Shown: positions 35,876 to 47,489 of the stretch, piece by piece | How the letters are laid out: every line of letters starts with the position of its first letter | How positions within the stretch are numbered: position 1 is the stretch's first letter | From: Devosia oryziradicis | Lineage (GTDB): Bacteria > Pseudomonadota > Alphaproteobacteria > Rhizobiales > Devosiaceae | Assembly (NCBI RefSeq): GCF_016698645.1 | Contig: NZ_CP068047.1 | Coordinates: forward strand, 372,001 to 436,000 | DNA: 64,000 bases | Reading direction: 5' to 3' | The notes under the pieces: generated by a model | Told to the model about the DNA's origin: nothing | What the model saw: the letters and a program-made list of their open reading frames with translations, nothing else | Databases searched by the model: none | Program-made: the position numbers and the translations under genes

Positions 35876-38542
35876 TCAGTTCTGCTGGTCGCCGAAGATC
35901 AGGTCCATCAGCGTACGCTGGCGTTCCGGCTCCTGGTAGACCTGCTGCTGGCCGACAGCGGCCGGCGGCTGCGGCTGGGCTGGGGCGCTGGGCACCCAGA
36001 CCTGCTGGCCGGTGGCCGGATCGACCACCAGGACCATGGGCAGGCCGGTATTGGGGTCGATCGGCGCCTGGCCGACGCCATTGGTCTGCTGCTGCAGCGG
36101 GAAGCCCGTCACCGGGTCGATCGCCTGCGGCTGCGTCCCGACGACCTGCCCGACCGGCATGCCGGTAGCCGGGTCGATCTGGACGCCATTGGCATCGACC
36201 AGCATGCCGCCGGTATTGTTGACCGGCATGCCGGTGGCCGGATCGAGCTGCGCGCCGACGACGGCGCCGGTCGCCGGATCGATCATCTGGCCAGTCTGGA
36301 TGGGCTGCTGGGCGGACTGGGCGGCCGTGGCCGGGACATACTGGCCGGTGGCCGGATCGAGCTGCATGAGTTGGCCGGTCGCCGGATCGGTCATGGTCTG
36401 GACGGGGGCGCCCGTACCGGCATCGACATACTGGGTCATCGGCTGGCCGGTGGCCGGATCGATGACGGCCTGCCCGGTGGCGGGGTCGACGACCGGCTGG
36501 GCCACGAGCTGGCCATCATAGCTGCCGCCCGGGATCTGGGCGACCTGCTTGCCGGCATGGGCCTTGGTCATGAATTCGGACCAGATGGCTGCCGGCACGT
36601 TGCCGCCCGACAGCGTGGTCTTGGTATCATCGTCATTGCCCAGCCAGACGCCGGTGACCATGGCGGCGGTGTAGCCGACAAACAGGGCGTCGCGCGCGCT
36701 CTGGGACGTGCCCGTCTTGCCGCCGAATTCCCAGCCCCCCAGATTGGCGCCCTTGCCCGTACCCACCTCGACGGCGGTTTCGAGCATGTCGTTCATCTCG
36801 GCCAGGATATTGGGAGCGACAACGCGGCCGGGGCCCGCATCGGAGGCCTGGTAGAGCGAGGTGCCATCCTTTGACGTGATCGAGGTAATCACATTGGGGA
36901 TGACGCCGAAACCGCCATTGGCAAAGGGCGCATAGGCGCTGGTCAGCTCGAGCAGGTTCACTTCCTGCGTGCCCAGGGCGATGGAGGGCACGGGGGTGAG
37001 CGGCGAGGAAATACCCATGCGGGTCGCCACTTCGATCACCGCCTCTGGCGTGACGTCGATGGCCAGGCGTGCGGCAATGGTGTTGAGCGAATAGGCCAGG
37101 CCCTGGCGCAGGGTCACGGTGCCGGCATACTTGCCCGAGGCATTGCGCGGGCTCCAGCCGTTATAGGTAAACTGGGCATCCTCGGCCAGGGTATCGGGCG
37201 TATAGCCCTTTTCCATGGCGGCCATGTAGACGAAGGGCTTGAAGGTGGAGCCGGGCTGCCGCTTGGCCGTGACGGCACGATTATATTGGCTGGCCTGGTA
37301 GTCGACGCCGCCGACCATGGCGCGAACCGTGCCATCGACATCCATGGCAACCAGGGCGCCCTGGCTGAAACCACGCTTGGGGCCTTCGGAGGCGACCAGT
37401 TCCTTGACGATGAACTCGGCATCCTTCTGCATCTTGAAGTCGATGGTGGTCTGGACCACCACGTCGTCCTCGATCTCGCCGATATAGGCCGTCATCAGGC
37501 TTTCCACCCAATCGGCGACATAGTCTTCCGAGCCGGCCACGCGAGTGCGCACGGTCTGGCTGGGATCGATCTGGGCCGCCGCGGCCTCTTCCTCGGTAAT
37601 GAAGCCATCGCGGGCCATGGCAGCCAGCGACAGGCGCTGGCGCTCGATGGCGCGTTCCGGGTTGGTCTTGGGATTGTAGGCGGAGGGCGCGGGCAGGATG
37701 CCGGCCAGCATGGCCGCCTGGCCCAGCGACAGGTTGCGGGCCGAAACGCCGAAATAGGTCTGCGCCGCCGCCTCGATACCCGTTGCACCGGCGCCGAAAT
37801 AGACGCGGTTCATATAGAGTTCGAGGATTTCTTCCTTGGTGTAGTTCTGCTCCAGCCACACCGCGAGAATGGCCTCCTGCACCTTGCGGCCCAGGGTCTG
37901 GTCGGGCGTGAGGAACAGGTTCTTGGCCACCTGCTGGGTGATGGTCGAGGCGCCGCGGGTCACGCCGCGCGCCTGCACCGACTCTATGGCCACAGAAATC
38001 AGGCCGAGCGGATCGACGCCGAAATGCTGCATGAAGCGGCGGTCTTCGCTGGCGATGATGGCGGCCGGCACATAATAGGGCAATTCGCGATAGGTAATGG
38101 CCTCGCCGCCCGTGGCGCCGCGGTTGGAGATCAGGCTGCCATCGGCCGCCAGGATGCGGATATTTGGCGGGCGATCCGGAATGGCCCAGGTGTTGGACGA
38201 GGGGAGCTGGGCGCCGTAGTAGACGATGACGCCGATCACCGCGATGCCGCCCCAGAGGCAGGCGACGAAGCTCCACCATAGCAGGCCCATGAGGAAGCCA
38301 CCGCTGCGCGAGCGTTTCTTGCGGACCGGCTTGGCCTTGCCGCGACGCGGGGCCTTGGGCGGCTTGCCGCCACCGCCCGAACCGCCGCTACCGACGCGTT
38401 CATCGCTCACCGAGAAAGGCATGGACTGTCCCAGGGTGGGCTCCACGCGCTGTCCCTTGCCGCCACGGGCCGCAGGCTGGAGCTTGCTGCCCTTGCCTGG
38501 CTGATTGCCAACGCGGTCATCGGCGGTAATGCGAAAATCCAT
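35876..38542 (-). CDS. mrcA: Penicillin-binding protein 1A with DPATG-repeat tail
   Basis: 888 residues. A ~75-residue basic, Gly-rich cytoplasmic N-terminus precedes one membrane helix (~82-108). Then follows a glycosyltransferase GT51 domain (EDRRFMQHFGVDPLG, RGASTITQQVAKNLF) and a transpeptidase domain with SxxK in PGSTFKPF, SLN in YSLNTIA and KTGTSQ. After the catalytic domains about 190 residues form a periplasmic tail. It holds 8 exact DPATG motifs plus variants (DPVTG, DPNTG, DAGTG), each spaced by 5-25 residues rich in Gln, Val and Pro. Builds and cross-links peptidoglycan. Confidence 0.94.
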   Translation of the reverse strand: MDFRITADDRVGNQPGKGSKLQPAARGGKGQRVEPTLGQSMPFSVSDERVGSGGSGGGGKPPKAPRRGKAKPVRKKRSRSGGFLMGLLWWSFVACLWGGIAVIGVIVYYGAQLPSSNTWAIPDRPPNIRILAADGSLISNRGATGGEAITYRELPYYVPAAIIASEDRRFMQHFGVDPLGLISVAIESVQARGVTRGASTITQQVAKNLFLTPDQTLGRKVQEAILAVWLEQNYTKEEILELYMNRVYFGAGATGIEAAAQTYFGVSARNLSLGQAAMLAGILPAPSAYNPKTNPERAIERQRLSLAAMARDGFITEEEAAAAQIDPSQTVRTRVAGSEDYVADWVESLMTAYIGEIEDDVVVQTTIDFKMQKDAEFIVKELVASEGPKRGFSQGALVAMDVDGTVRAMVGGVDYQASQYNRAVTAKRQPGSTFKPFVYMAAMEKGYTPDTLAEDAQFTYNGWSPRNASGKYAGTVTLRQGLAYSLNTIAARLAIDVTPEAVIEVATRMGISSPLTPVPSIALGTQEVNLLELTSAYAPFANGGFGVIPNVITSITSKDGTSLYQASDAGPGRVVAPNILAEMNDMLETAVEVGTGKGANLGGWEFGGKTGTSQSARDALFVGYTAAMVTGVWLGNDDDTKTTLSGGNVPAAIWSEFMTKAHAGKQVAQIPGGSYDGQLVAQPVVDPATGQAVIDPATGQPMTQYVDAGTGAPVQTMTDPATGQLMQLDPATGQYVPATAAQSAQQPIQTGQMIDPATGAVVGAQLDPATGMPVNNTGGMLVDANGVQIDPATGMPVGQVVGTQPQAIDPVTGFPLQQQTNGVGQAPIDPNTGLPMVLVVDPATGQQVWVPSAPAQPQPPAAVGQQQVYQEPERQRTLMDLIFGDQQN

Positions 38543-38781
38543 CAAGCGGACCCTGAACTCTCTTGCCTGTCGCGCTTCTACCCTGTTCGGCCCGGATGGG
38601 AAACAAGAGGTTAGCGAACGGTTAAGGCTGATCAGACCGTCTCATGGGCTGGCTGCCAGCGGGGCATGGCTGCCCGGGCGCTTCCCACGCGATCACAGCT
38701 ACGCTTCTCAAAGGCAATTGTGGCCGGTTTATGTGGGATTTTGAGGTGCTCACGTGGTGTTGCGGCGGCGTCACATGCCGA

Positions 38782-39102
38782 TCAGCAGTAGAGCTCGTGA
38801 TAGGCCATGAGGGCCGACCCCAGGAAGAGCTCGGAGCGCCCGGTCCACGGGATCACCACCTCTTCGGTATAGTCGCCGGTCTCGCAGTCGTAGACGATCC
38901 GCATCTCGCCGACTTCCTTGCCCGCCAGCGTCAGCGTCAGGGCATGAGCGCGCGGGTCGGAGGCGTCGCCGACATTGGCCACGATGTCATAGAAATAGGG
39001 CGCATCGATATAGACGCGGAGAAGCGGCGTTACGCCATCCTCCTGGGCAAGAGCCGGTGACACCAGCGTCAAGGCGACAGCAAGGGCAAGGGCGCGTGTC
39101 AT
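38782..39102 (-). CDS. Small secreted protein of unknown function
   Basis: 106 residues from ATG 7 nt after GAGGAGG. Signal peptide MTRALALAVALTLVSPALA-QE. The mature ~85 residues are acidic, with two Cys (YDCETGDY and the final Cys) that could form a disulfide. No family recognised. Divergent from the next secreted protein gene with 57 nt between, so the two may share a promoter region. Confidence 0.7.
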   Translation of the reverse strand: MTRALALAVALTLVSPALAQEDGVTPLLRVYIDAPYFYDIVANVGDASDPRAHALTLTLAGKEVGEMRIVYDCETGDYTEEVVIPWTGRSELFLGSALMAYHELYC

Positions 39103-39159
39103 CAACTGGCCTCCTCGAAATGGTTTGTGCGGCCGATGGCGGCCAGCTTATGAGAAGCA

Positions 39160-39711
39160 ATGAACAACAAACCAGCTGAATGGGCGATGAAGGCCGCCCT
39201 GGTCGCCGGCCTGCTGCTCCCGGCGCCCGCCCTTGCCGACGACAAGGCCACGTTGGAGCGCGCACTGGCTGCTGCCATCGCGACATTTGAAGCGGCCCTG
39301 CCGCATCTTGATACCAGTGAGTTCGGGGTCGATGTCGCCGCCTATCGCGACGCCCTGACGCTTGGCCGGTTCTCATCGGGCCATTGGGGCGGGACGGTAA
39401 GCGTCGCAACCGTCATCCGCGACGGCGCCACCGGTTCATGCGGCCGCTTTGCGGCTTTCGTGCGCATCCCGCCCGAGAATGGCAGCGTGAGCCTGGTCCT
39501 CTGCCCGCAGTTTTTCGCCGACGGCGCCGACGCGCTGCGCGAGCTGACGGTGCTGCACGAAATGGTGCATGTGGTCGCCGGCGGCGATGAATGCCGGGCC
39601 ATGGCGTTTGCCGCGCGGGTCCAGCAGGCCGCGGATGGGCGGTTCACGCCGGTCGGGGCCTACTGGTCCGCCAATGGATGCGAGGAGTCGGCGTTTCGCC
39701 TGCCCGGTTGA
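39160..39711 (+). CDS. Secreted HExxH-containing protein
   Basis: 183 residues; the export signal is around MKAALVAGLLLPAPALADD, nine residues after the first ATG, so MKAALV (ATG 39187) may be the true start. A zinc-protease-like HEMVHVVAGGDECRA motif lies at ~135-150, with Cys in GSCGRF, LCPQFF, DECRA and NGCEE suggesting two disulfides. Possibly a periplasmic zincin, but the whole domain is not recognised. Confidence 0.65.
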   Translation: MNNKPAEWAMKAALVAGLLLPAPALADDKATLERALAAAIATFEAALPHLDTSEFGVDVAAYRDALTLGRFSSGHWGGTVSVATVIRDGATGSCGRFAAFVRIPPENGSVSLVLCPQFFADGADALRELTVLHEMVHVVAGGDECRAMAFAARVQQAADGRFTPVGAYWSANGCEESAFRLPG

Positions 39712-39738
39712 GGCATCGCCCTCGCGTGCAAGGTAAAG

Positions 39739-40761
39739 CTAGCGCCAGCCCAAGGCCGGCGCCACCAGCTTCAAAATGCTTTCGATCACATGGGCGTTGT
39801 AGGCGACGCCGAGCTGGTTGGGCACGGTCAGCAGCAAGGTATCGGCTTCGGCGATGGCCTCGTCGGCGGCCAGTTCCTTGATCAGGGTTTCGGGCTCGGC
39901 GGCATAGCCGCGGCCGAACACGGCGCGCTTTTCCGGCTCGATATAGCCGAAACTGTCCTCCTCGCGGCCGCCGCCACCGAAATAGGCGCGATCCATGTCA
40001 TTGACCAAGGCGAAGATCGAGCGGCTGACCGAGACGCGGGGCTCCCTGGTGTGGCCGGCCTCCTTCCAGGCGGCGCGATAGGCGCGGATCTGTTCGGCCT
40101 GCTGGATGTGGAACGGCTTGCCGCTCTCGTCGAATTTGAGGGTCGAGCTCTGCAGGTTCATGCCCAGCTTGGCCGCCCAGACTGCCGTCGCATCGGTGGC
40201 GGCACCCCACCAGATGCGCTCGCGCAGCCCTGGTGAGTGTGGTTCGAGCCGCAACAGGCCGGGCGGATTGGGGAACATGGGACGTGGATTGGGCTGCGCG
40301 AAGCCGTGGCCCTTGAGCACTTCAAGCAGCACTTCGGTCTGCTCGCGCGCCATGTCCGCATCGGTCTTGCCATCCGCCGGGGCGTAGCCGAAATAGCGAT
40401 AGCCATCGATGACCTGCTCGGGCGAGCCGCGGCTGATGCCCAGTTGCAGGCGGCCGCCCGCAATCAGATCGGCAGCGCCGGCATCCTCGGCCATGTAGAG
40501 CGGGTTTTCATAGCGCATGTCGATGACGGCGGTGCCGATCTCGATCTTTTGCGTCTTGGCGCCGATGGCTGATAGCAGCGGGAAGGGCGAAGCCAGCTGG
40601 CGCGCAAAGTGATGCACGCGGAAATAGGCGCCATCGGCCCCCAGTTCTTCGGCTGCAACCGCCAGGTCTATGGACTGCAGCAGCGCATCGCCGGCGCTGC
40701 GCGTGCCCGACTGCGGCGAAGGCGACCAGTGGCCGAAGGAAAGAAAGCCGATCTTTTTCAT
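39739..40761 (-). CDS. LLM-class flavin-dependent oxidoreductase
   Basis: 340 residues from MKKIGFLSFGHW. Bacterial luciferase-like TIM barrel: AVAAEELGADGAYFRVHHF, IGTAVIDMRYENPLYMAEDAGAADLI in parts, and GGRLQLGISRGSPEQVI. Uses FMNH2 or F420-type flavin in other members; substrate not predictable. Convergent with the secreted HExxH gene. Confidence 0.88.
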   Translation of the reverse strand: MKKIGFLSFGHWSPSPQSGTRSAGDALLQSIDLAVAAEELGADGAYFRVHHFARQLASPFPLLSAIGAKTQKIEIGTAVIDMRYENPLYMAEDAGAADLIAGGRLQLGISRGSPEQVIDGYRYFGYAPADGKTDADMAREQTEVLLEVLKGHGFAQPNPRPMFPNPPGLLRLEPHSPGLRERIWWGAATDATAVWAAKLGMNLQSSTLKFDESGKPFHIQQAEQIRAYRAAWKEAGHTREPRVSVSRSIFALVNDMDRAYFGGGGREEDSFGYIEPEKRAVFGRGYAAEPETLIKELAADEAIAEADTLLLTVPNQLGVAYNAHVIESILKLVAPALGWR

Positions 40762-40976
40762 GATGCTGCTCTGAAACTGGAGGTGGCCGAATGCCACCGA
40801 CAAGACTTAGTCGCCGTGTACCGCACTCGCAACCGGGACCTTGGTTCGGTTTGGCTGAACAGTCTGTACGGTCCTTTAAGCGATCACGAACCGGTCAGGC
40901 GACTTCAGTCCCATTTGCGTCAGCATTATTGACCTTTCGAGCAGGCGCGGAGTCTGCCCATGAGAAAGGAATTGCC

Positions 40977-41665
40977 ATGCCAGATCATCAGCTCGCCCGC
41001 CGCCAGGTCCTCGTTGGGGGTGCCAGCATCCTGGCCCTGGCCCTGGCAGGTTGCGCCTCCACCGCGGCGCCGCGCCACACCGTGGGTGGGAGCGCGGCTG
41101 CCGACAATGACACGGCTTCGGTGCCAGCGCATGTGGCGGCCATGTATGGGGCCATCGAAGACGACCGCTTTCCCATTCGCGCCTCCCGCATCGCCCTGGT
41201 ACCGCCCCAGTTCTGGCGGCAGGAGGTTGCCGATCCGACCGGCGAAGCGCCAGGCACTGTCGTGATCAGCACCCATGACCGGATGCTCTATCACGTGCAT
41301 GCAAACGGCACCGCGACACGTTATGGCGTGGGCATCGGCGCAGCAGGGTTCGAGTGGTCGGGCCGGGCCCACATCGCCTATAAGCGCGCATGGCCAACCT
41401 GGACGCCGCCATCCGACATGATCGCCCGCCACCCGGAGCTGGAGCGCTATCGCCACGGCATGGAGCCGGGTCCGGACAATCCGATGGGTCCGCGCGCGCT
41501 CTATATCCACCAGGGCAATACCGACACGCTCTACCGCATCCACGCAATCCGGACGAACGCACCATCGGCCAAGCCGTATCGAGCGGCTGCGTGCGCATGC
41601 TTCCCCAGGATGTGATCCACCTGCATGACGCGGTCCGCAGCGGCTCCACGCTCGTGGTGATCTGA
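40977..41665 (+). pseudogene. L,D-transpeptidase (YkuD/ErfK), frameshifted near the active site
   Basis: Starts at an ATG after AAAGGAA. N-terminal twin-Arg plus lipobox pattern (ARRQVLVGG, LALAGC) suggests an exported lipoprotein. The YkuD domain reads normally to LYIHQGNTDTLYRIH at about 41543. Then the frame shifts: the +0 frame ends at 41615 with an unrelated tail, while another frame continues as ERTIGQAVSSGCVRML to the stop at 41665, restoring the catalytic SSGCVRM motif. One G missing in CACGCAATCC (41541-41550; CACGGCAATCC would give IHGNPDERTIG) explains it. Either a recent inactivating mutation or a sequence error. Confidence 0.85.
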
Positions 41666-41667
41666 GC

Positions 41668-42373
41668 TCAGTCCGCGCGCGGCAAGCCGGTGGGGTGAAT
41701 GACTTCGGTCACGTGCTCGAGTGTCCAGTCCAAGGCGGCGAGCGCCCAGGCCTCGCCCTCGTGCTTGCCGCGCGCCTTTGCCCAACGCGCTCGTCCGGCC
41801 TGCCGGCTCGGCAGGACGGCCGCGACCAGTCCCAGCGTACAGGAAGCATGACCATAGGCGCTGCAGAACACTGCCAGCCGATGCCGCTGCTGCTCCGCCG
41901 AGAAATCGGGATCGGCCAGATCGAGCCAGGCCCAGGCGCTGTAGGACAGATCCCAAAGCCGGCTGCCCGGCGTCACCGTGTCAAAGTCGATCAATGCATA
42001 GGGCATCGCATCGCGGAACGCCGTATTGGCAGGCGTCCAGGCAGATCACCTCGGCGCCGGCCCCCCGCACGACGGCCATGCCCTCAGTAGCGTCATGGAA
42101 ACGGCGCAGGAGCCGCGCCGCCGCGATCAACTGATCGTCCGTGAACCCGGACGCGTCGTGCGGCAGGTCACTGGGAAGGAACGACAGGGTTTCGCGCCCT
42201 TCGTCATCGAGCCCGAGAAACCGCAGTGCCGCATAGAAGCCCACCGATTCGAGGTGCTGCAGGACCGAATGACTTAGCCGCCGGTCCCACGCCATGGTCC
42301 GCCGCACCGTGTCGCCGATGCGCACGACGCGATTGACCTGTCCGCCCACCAGTTCAACCTCGTCGCGGTCCAT
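41668..42373 (-). pseudogene. APH-type phosphotransferase, disrupted at the catalytic loop
   Basis: The first 130 codons (from 42373, MDRDEVELVGGQVNRVVRIG) are the N-lobe and start of the C-lobe of an aminoglycoside phosphotransferase-like kinase, as far as GAEVIC. The next codons read LDACQYG and the frame stops at 41981. A second frame continues PANTAFRDAMPYALIDFD (with the DFD metal-binding motif) to 41668. The expected HxDLxPxN catalytic segment between them is missing, so several bases around 42033-42042 have been lost. It is convergent with the frameshifted L,D-transpeptidase, two nt apart. Confidence 0.82.
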
Positions 42374-42423
42374 AGCTCCTCCGACGCCTTGCTGCGGACG
42401 ACACCGCCCAGGACTGCGCGCCG

Positions 42424-44913
<2,490 letters not shown>

Positions 44914-44979
44914 CTAGCGGAACGGGGGTCTATCCCCAAGCAAAATGGCCGTTTGATGGGCGTTTGCGGGGGATTGACG

Positions 44980-46092
44980 CTAGTCCCTGGCGAGCCGCCC
45001 TTCGCGCACCGTTATCATCTGCGCGCGCTCACCCAGCGCCTCGAACAGCAGCCTGTCCGTACCGGTGAGGAAGCACTGCGTGCCCAGTCCGTCGAGAGCC
45101 GCAAACAGGGCGCGCCGGCGGTCGGGATCGAGATGGGCCGCGATTTCGTCGAGCAGCAGGAAGGGCGTGATCGTGGTCCGTAGCCGCACCAGGCGTGCAT
45201 GCGCCAGGATCAGGCCGATGAGGAGGGCTTTCTGTTCGCCGGTCGACCCCAGCGCGGCCGGCATGGCCTTCTGCGCGTAGGTGACTTCGAGATCGACGCG
45301 GTGTGGTCCTGATATGGTGCGTCCGGCGGCCCGATCAACCCCGCGCGAGCCGCGCCACGCCTCGATCAGCGCCGCTTCGAGCGCCGCCGAGGAGGCCGGC
45401 TCTCCGCCATGCTCGAAAAGCGGCGTCAGCGCCAGATGGGCGGAAGGAAAGCTCTCGTCATCCAGGCTCTGCTCGATCAGCGCCTGCAAGTGGTGGAGGC
45501 TGTCCGTGCGCGCCAGGTGGATCGAGGCGCCAAGCTCGGCCATCTGCGCCTCGATGGCATTGAGCCAGGCCGGGTCGCCATTGTCCTCGAGCAGGCGATT
45601 GCGCTGGCGCATGGCCTTTTCGTAATCGCCCACCGAGGCCGAATGGGAGGGGATCAGCGTCGTCACCAGCCGGTCGAGGAAGCGTCGGCGGTCGCCAGCA
45701 GGTCCAGAGAACAGGCCATCCATCGCAGGCGTCAGCCAGAGCACGCGCAGATAGTCGCTCATGGCCTCGATGGAGCGGGCATTGGCGCCGTTGATACGCA
45801 CACGCCGGCCGCCCTCAGGCGCGGCGCCGGTGCCGATATCGGCGGGGCCGTCGTCGGTGTCCACCGTGGCCGCCACCGCCCAGCCGATGTCCGAGCCATG
45901 GGCCTGCAGCGTCTCGAAGCTGGCGCCGCGCAAGCCACGGCCAGGCGACAGTACCGAAATGGCTTCCAGCAGGTTGGTCTTGCCCGAGCCATTGGGGCCG
46001 GTGAGGACGACATGGCGGGCATCGAGGTCAAGCGCCGCGGCATTGTAATTGCGGAAGGCGGTGAGCCGGATGCGGGAGAGGTGGCGGGTCAT
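44980..46092 (-). CDS. recF: RecF, recombination mediator
   Basis: 370 residues from the ATG beginning MTRHLSRIRLTAFRNY; the frame extends 23 codons further into a repeat, which is not used. SMC-like ATPase: TGPNGSGKTNLLEAIS Walker A, FLDRLV, STGEQKALLIGLILAHA signature, and LLLDEIAAHLD Walker B. It loads RecA at gaps with RecOR. It lies between dnaN and gyrB. Confidence 0.96.
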   Translation of the reverse strand: MTRHLSRIRLTAFRNYNAAALDLDARHVVLTGPNGSGKTNLLEAISVLSPGRGLRGASFETLQAHGSDIGWAVAATVDTDDGPADIGTGAAPEGGRRVRINGANARSIEAMSDYLRVLWLTPAMDGLFSGPAGDRRRFLDRLVTTLIPSHSASVGDYEKAMRQRNRLLEDNGDPAWLNAIEAQMAELGASIHLARTDSLHHLQALIEQSLDDESFPSAHLALTPLFEHGGEPASSAALEAALIEAWRGSRGVDRAAGRTISGPHRVDLEVTYAQKAMPAALGSTGEQKALLIGLILAHARLVRLRTTITPFLLLDEIAAHLDPDRRRALFAALDGLGTQCFLTGTDRLLFEALGERAQMITVREGRLARD

Positions 46093-46128
46093 GTCGATCT
46101 GTCCACCACGCCTCCCCAACCACGGTCC

Positions 46129-46220
46129 GTCACGCTCGGGCTTGACCCGAGGGCGTTGCACTTGCTGACCTTGGTCAAGTGAAGAGCCCTCGGGTCAAGC
46201 CCGAGGGTGACGATCGAGTT
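46129..46220. repeat. Long palindromic repeat, family B (copy 1)
   Basis: Outer arms CTCGGGCTTGACCCGAGGGC (from 46135) and GCCCTCGGGTCAAGCCCGAG (to 46205) can form a large hairpin; inner arms CACTTG / CAAGTG extend it. A second copy in the opposite orientation of its core is at 55758-55850. It fills the gap between dnaN and recF and extends to TGACGATCGAG. Confidence 0.85.
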
Positions 46221-46240
46221 CAGGTCGAGCAATGTCGCCC

Positions 46241-47362
46241 TTACACCCGCATCGGCATCAGCACATAGAGCGCGCGCGTCTCGCCGTCGTCCTTGACCAG
46301 CGTCGGCGAACCGGCGTCGTTGAACATGAAGACGGCGTTGTCGCTGCGGATCTGGCCGATAATGTCGAGCAGGTAGCGGGCGTTGAAGCCGATCTCGAAG
46401 CCGTCGGTATCGAACTCCACCGCCAGTTCTTCACTGGCAGTACCGTGGTCCGGATTGGTCACCGAAAGCTCGAGCAGGCCATCGCGGGCCTGGAGCTTGA
46501 CGGCCTTGCCACCGCGGTCGGACGCGATGGTCGAGACGCGGTCGACGGCCGTGGCAAAGCTCGCCCGGTCGACATTCATCTGCTTGTCGTTGTTCTTGGG
46601 GGTCACCCGGTCGTAATCGGGGAAGGTGCCCTCGATGAGCTTGCTCAGCAGCACGACCGAACCGACGGTGAAGCGGATCTTGGTGTCGCTGACTTCCACC
46701 GTCACGTCGCCTTCGGCGCCGTCGAGCAGCTTCTGGACCTCGCCCACGGTCTTCTTGGGCACGATGATGCCGGGCATGCCCTTTGCGCCGGTGGGCGCCT
46801 CGATCTCCGCGCGGGCCATGCGGTGGCCGTCTGTGGCCACGGCGCGCAGCACCGTGCCGACATTGGAAACCTCGACGGTGTGGAAGTAGATGCCGTTGAG
46901 ATAGTAGCGCGTCTCCTCGTTGGAGATGGCGAATTGGGTGCGCTCGATCAGCTCGCGCAGCGCGGCGGCCGGCATGGTGAATTCATGGCCGAACGAACCC
47001 GATTTCAGGTCGGGGAAGCTGTCGGGGCTGAGGCAGGCCAGGTTGAAGCGCGAGCGCCCGGAGGTGAGGACCATGTTCTCGCCGCCATCGGTCTCGAGGC
47101 GCACTTCGGCGCCATCGGCGAGCTTGCGGACGATTTCGTAGAGCGTGTGGGCGGGCACCGTCGTCGTGCCCGAGGTCGAGACCATGGCCGGAACGGCTTC
47201 GGTCACTTCGATATCGAGGTCGGTCGCCCGGAGCTCCACCTTGTCGTCGCCGGCCTTGAACAGCACATTGGCCAGGATGGGATAGGTGTTCCGCCGCTCG
47301 ACCACCCGGTGCACATGGCTCAGCGACTTGAGCAGATGATTGCGTTCGAGCGTGACTTTCAT
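46241..47362 (-). CDS. dnaN: DNA polymerase III beta subunit (sliding clamp)
   Basis: 373 residues. [26 protein letters not shown] at the start (first part), [20 protein letters not shown], and the C-terminal [10 protein letters not shown] ending typical of alphaproteobacterial clamps. The ring tethers polymerase III to DNA. Separated from dnaA by 127 nt holding a strong terminator, so it is likely to have its own promoter, possibly in the AT-rich stretch 47430-47450. Confidence 0.97.
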   Translation of the reverse strand: MKVTLERNHLLKSLSHVHRVVERRNTYPILANVLFKAGDDKVELRATDLDIEVTEAVPAMVSTSGTTTVPAHTLYEIVRKLADGAEVRLETDGGENMVLTSGRSRFNLACLSPDSFPDLKSGSFGHEFTMPAAALRELIERTQFAISNEETRYYLNGIYFHTVEVSNVGTVLRAVATDGHRMARAEIEAPTGAKGMPGIIVPKKTVGEVQKLLDGAEGDVTVEVSDTKIRFTVGSVVLLSKLIEGTFPDYDRVTPKNNDKQMNVDRASFATAVDRVSTIASDRGGKAVKLQARDGLLELSVTNPDHGTASEELAVEFDTDGFEIGFNARYLLDIIGQIRSDNAVFMFNDAGSPTLVKDDGETRALYVLMPMRV

Positions 47363-47403
47363 GCGGCAACTTCCCTGGCACTACGCGGCTGCGCTTGGGC
47401 AGC

Positions 47404-47427
47404 AAAAAACCCCGGCAAGCCGGGGTT
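47404..47427 (-). terminator. Terminator between dnaA and dnaN
   Basis: On the minus strand AACCCCGGC-TT-GCCGGGGTT (perfect 9-bp stem) followed by TTTTTT-type tract (47404-47409). A second GC hairpin without T-run, CGGGCGGCA / TGCCGCCCG at 47462-47482, sits directly after the dnaA stop. Confidence 0.85.
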
Positions 47428-47489
47428 GGACATTTACAATTTGTGAACGGATTAGCAAGGGCGGGCGGCAATCTGCCGCCCGTTATTCC

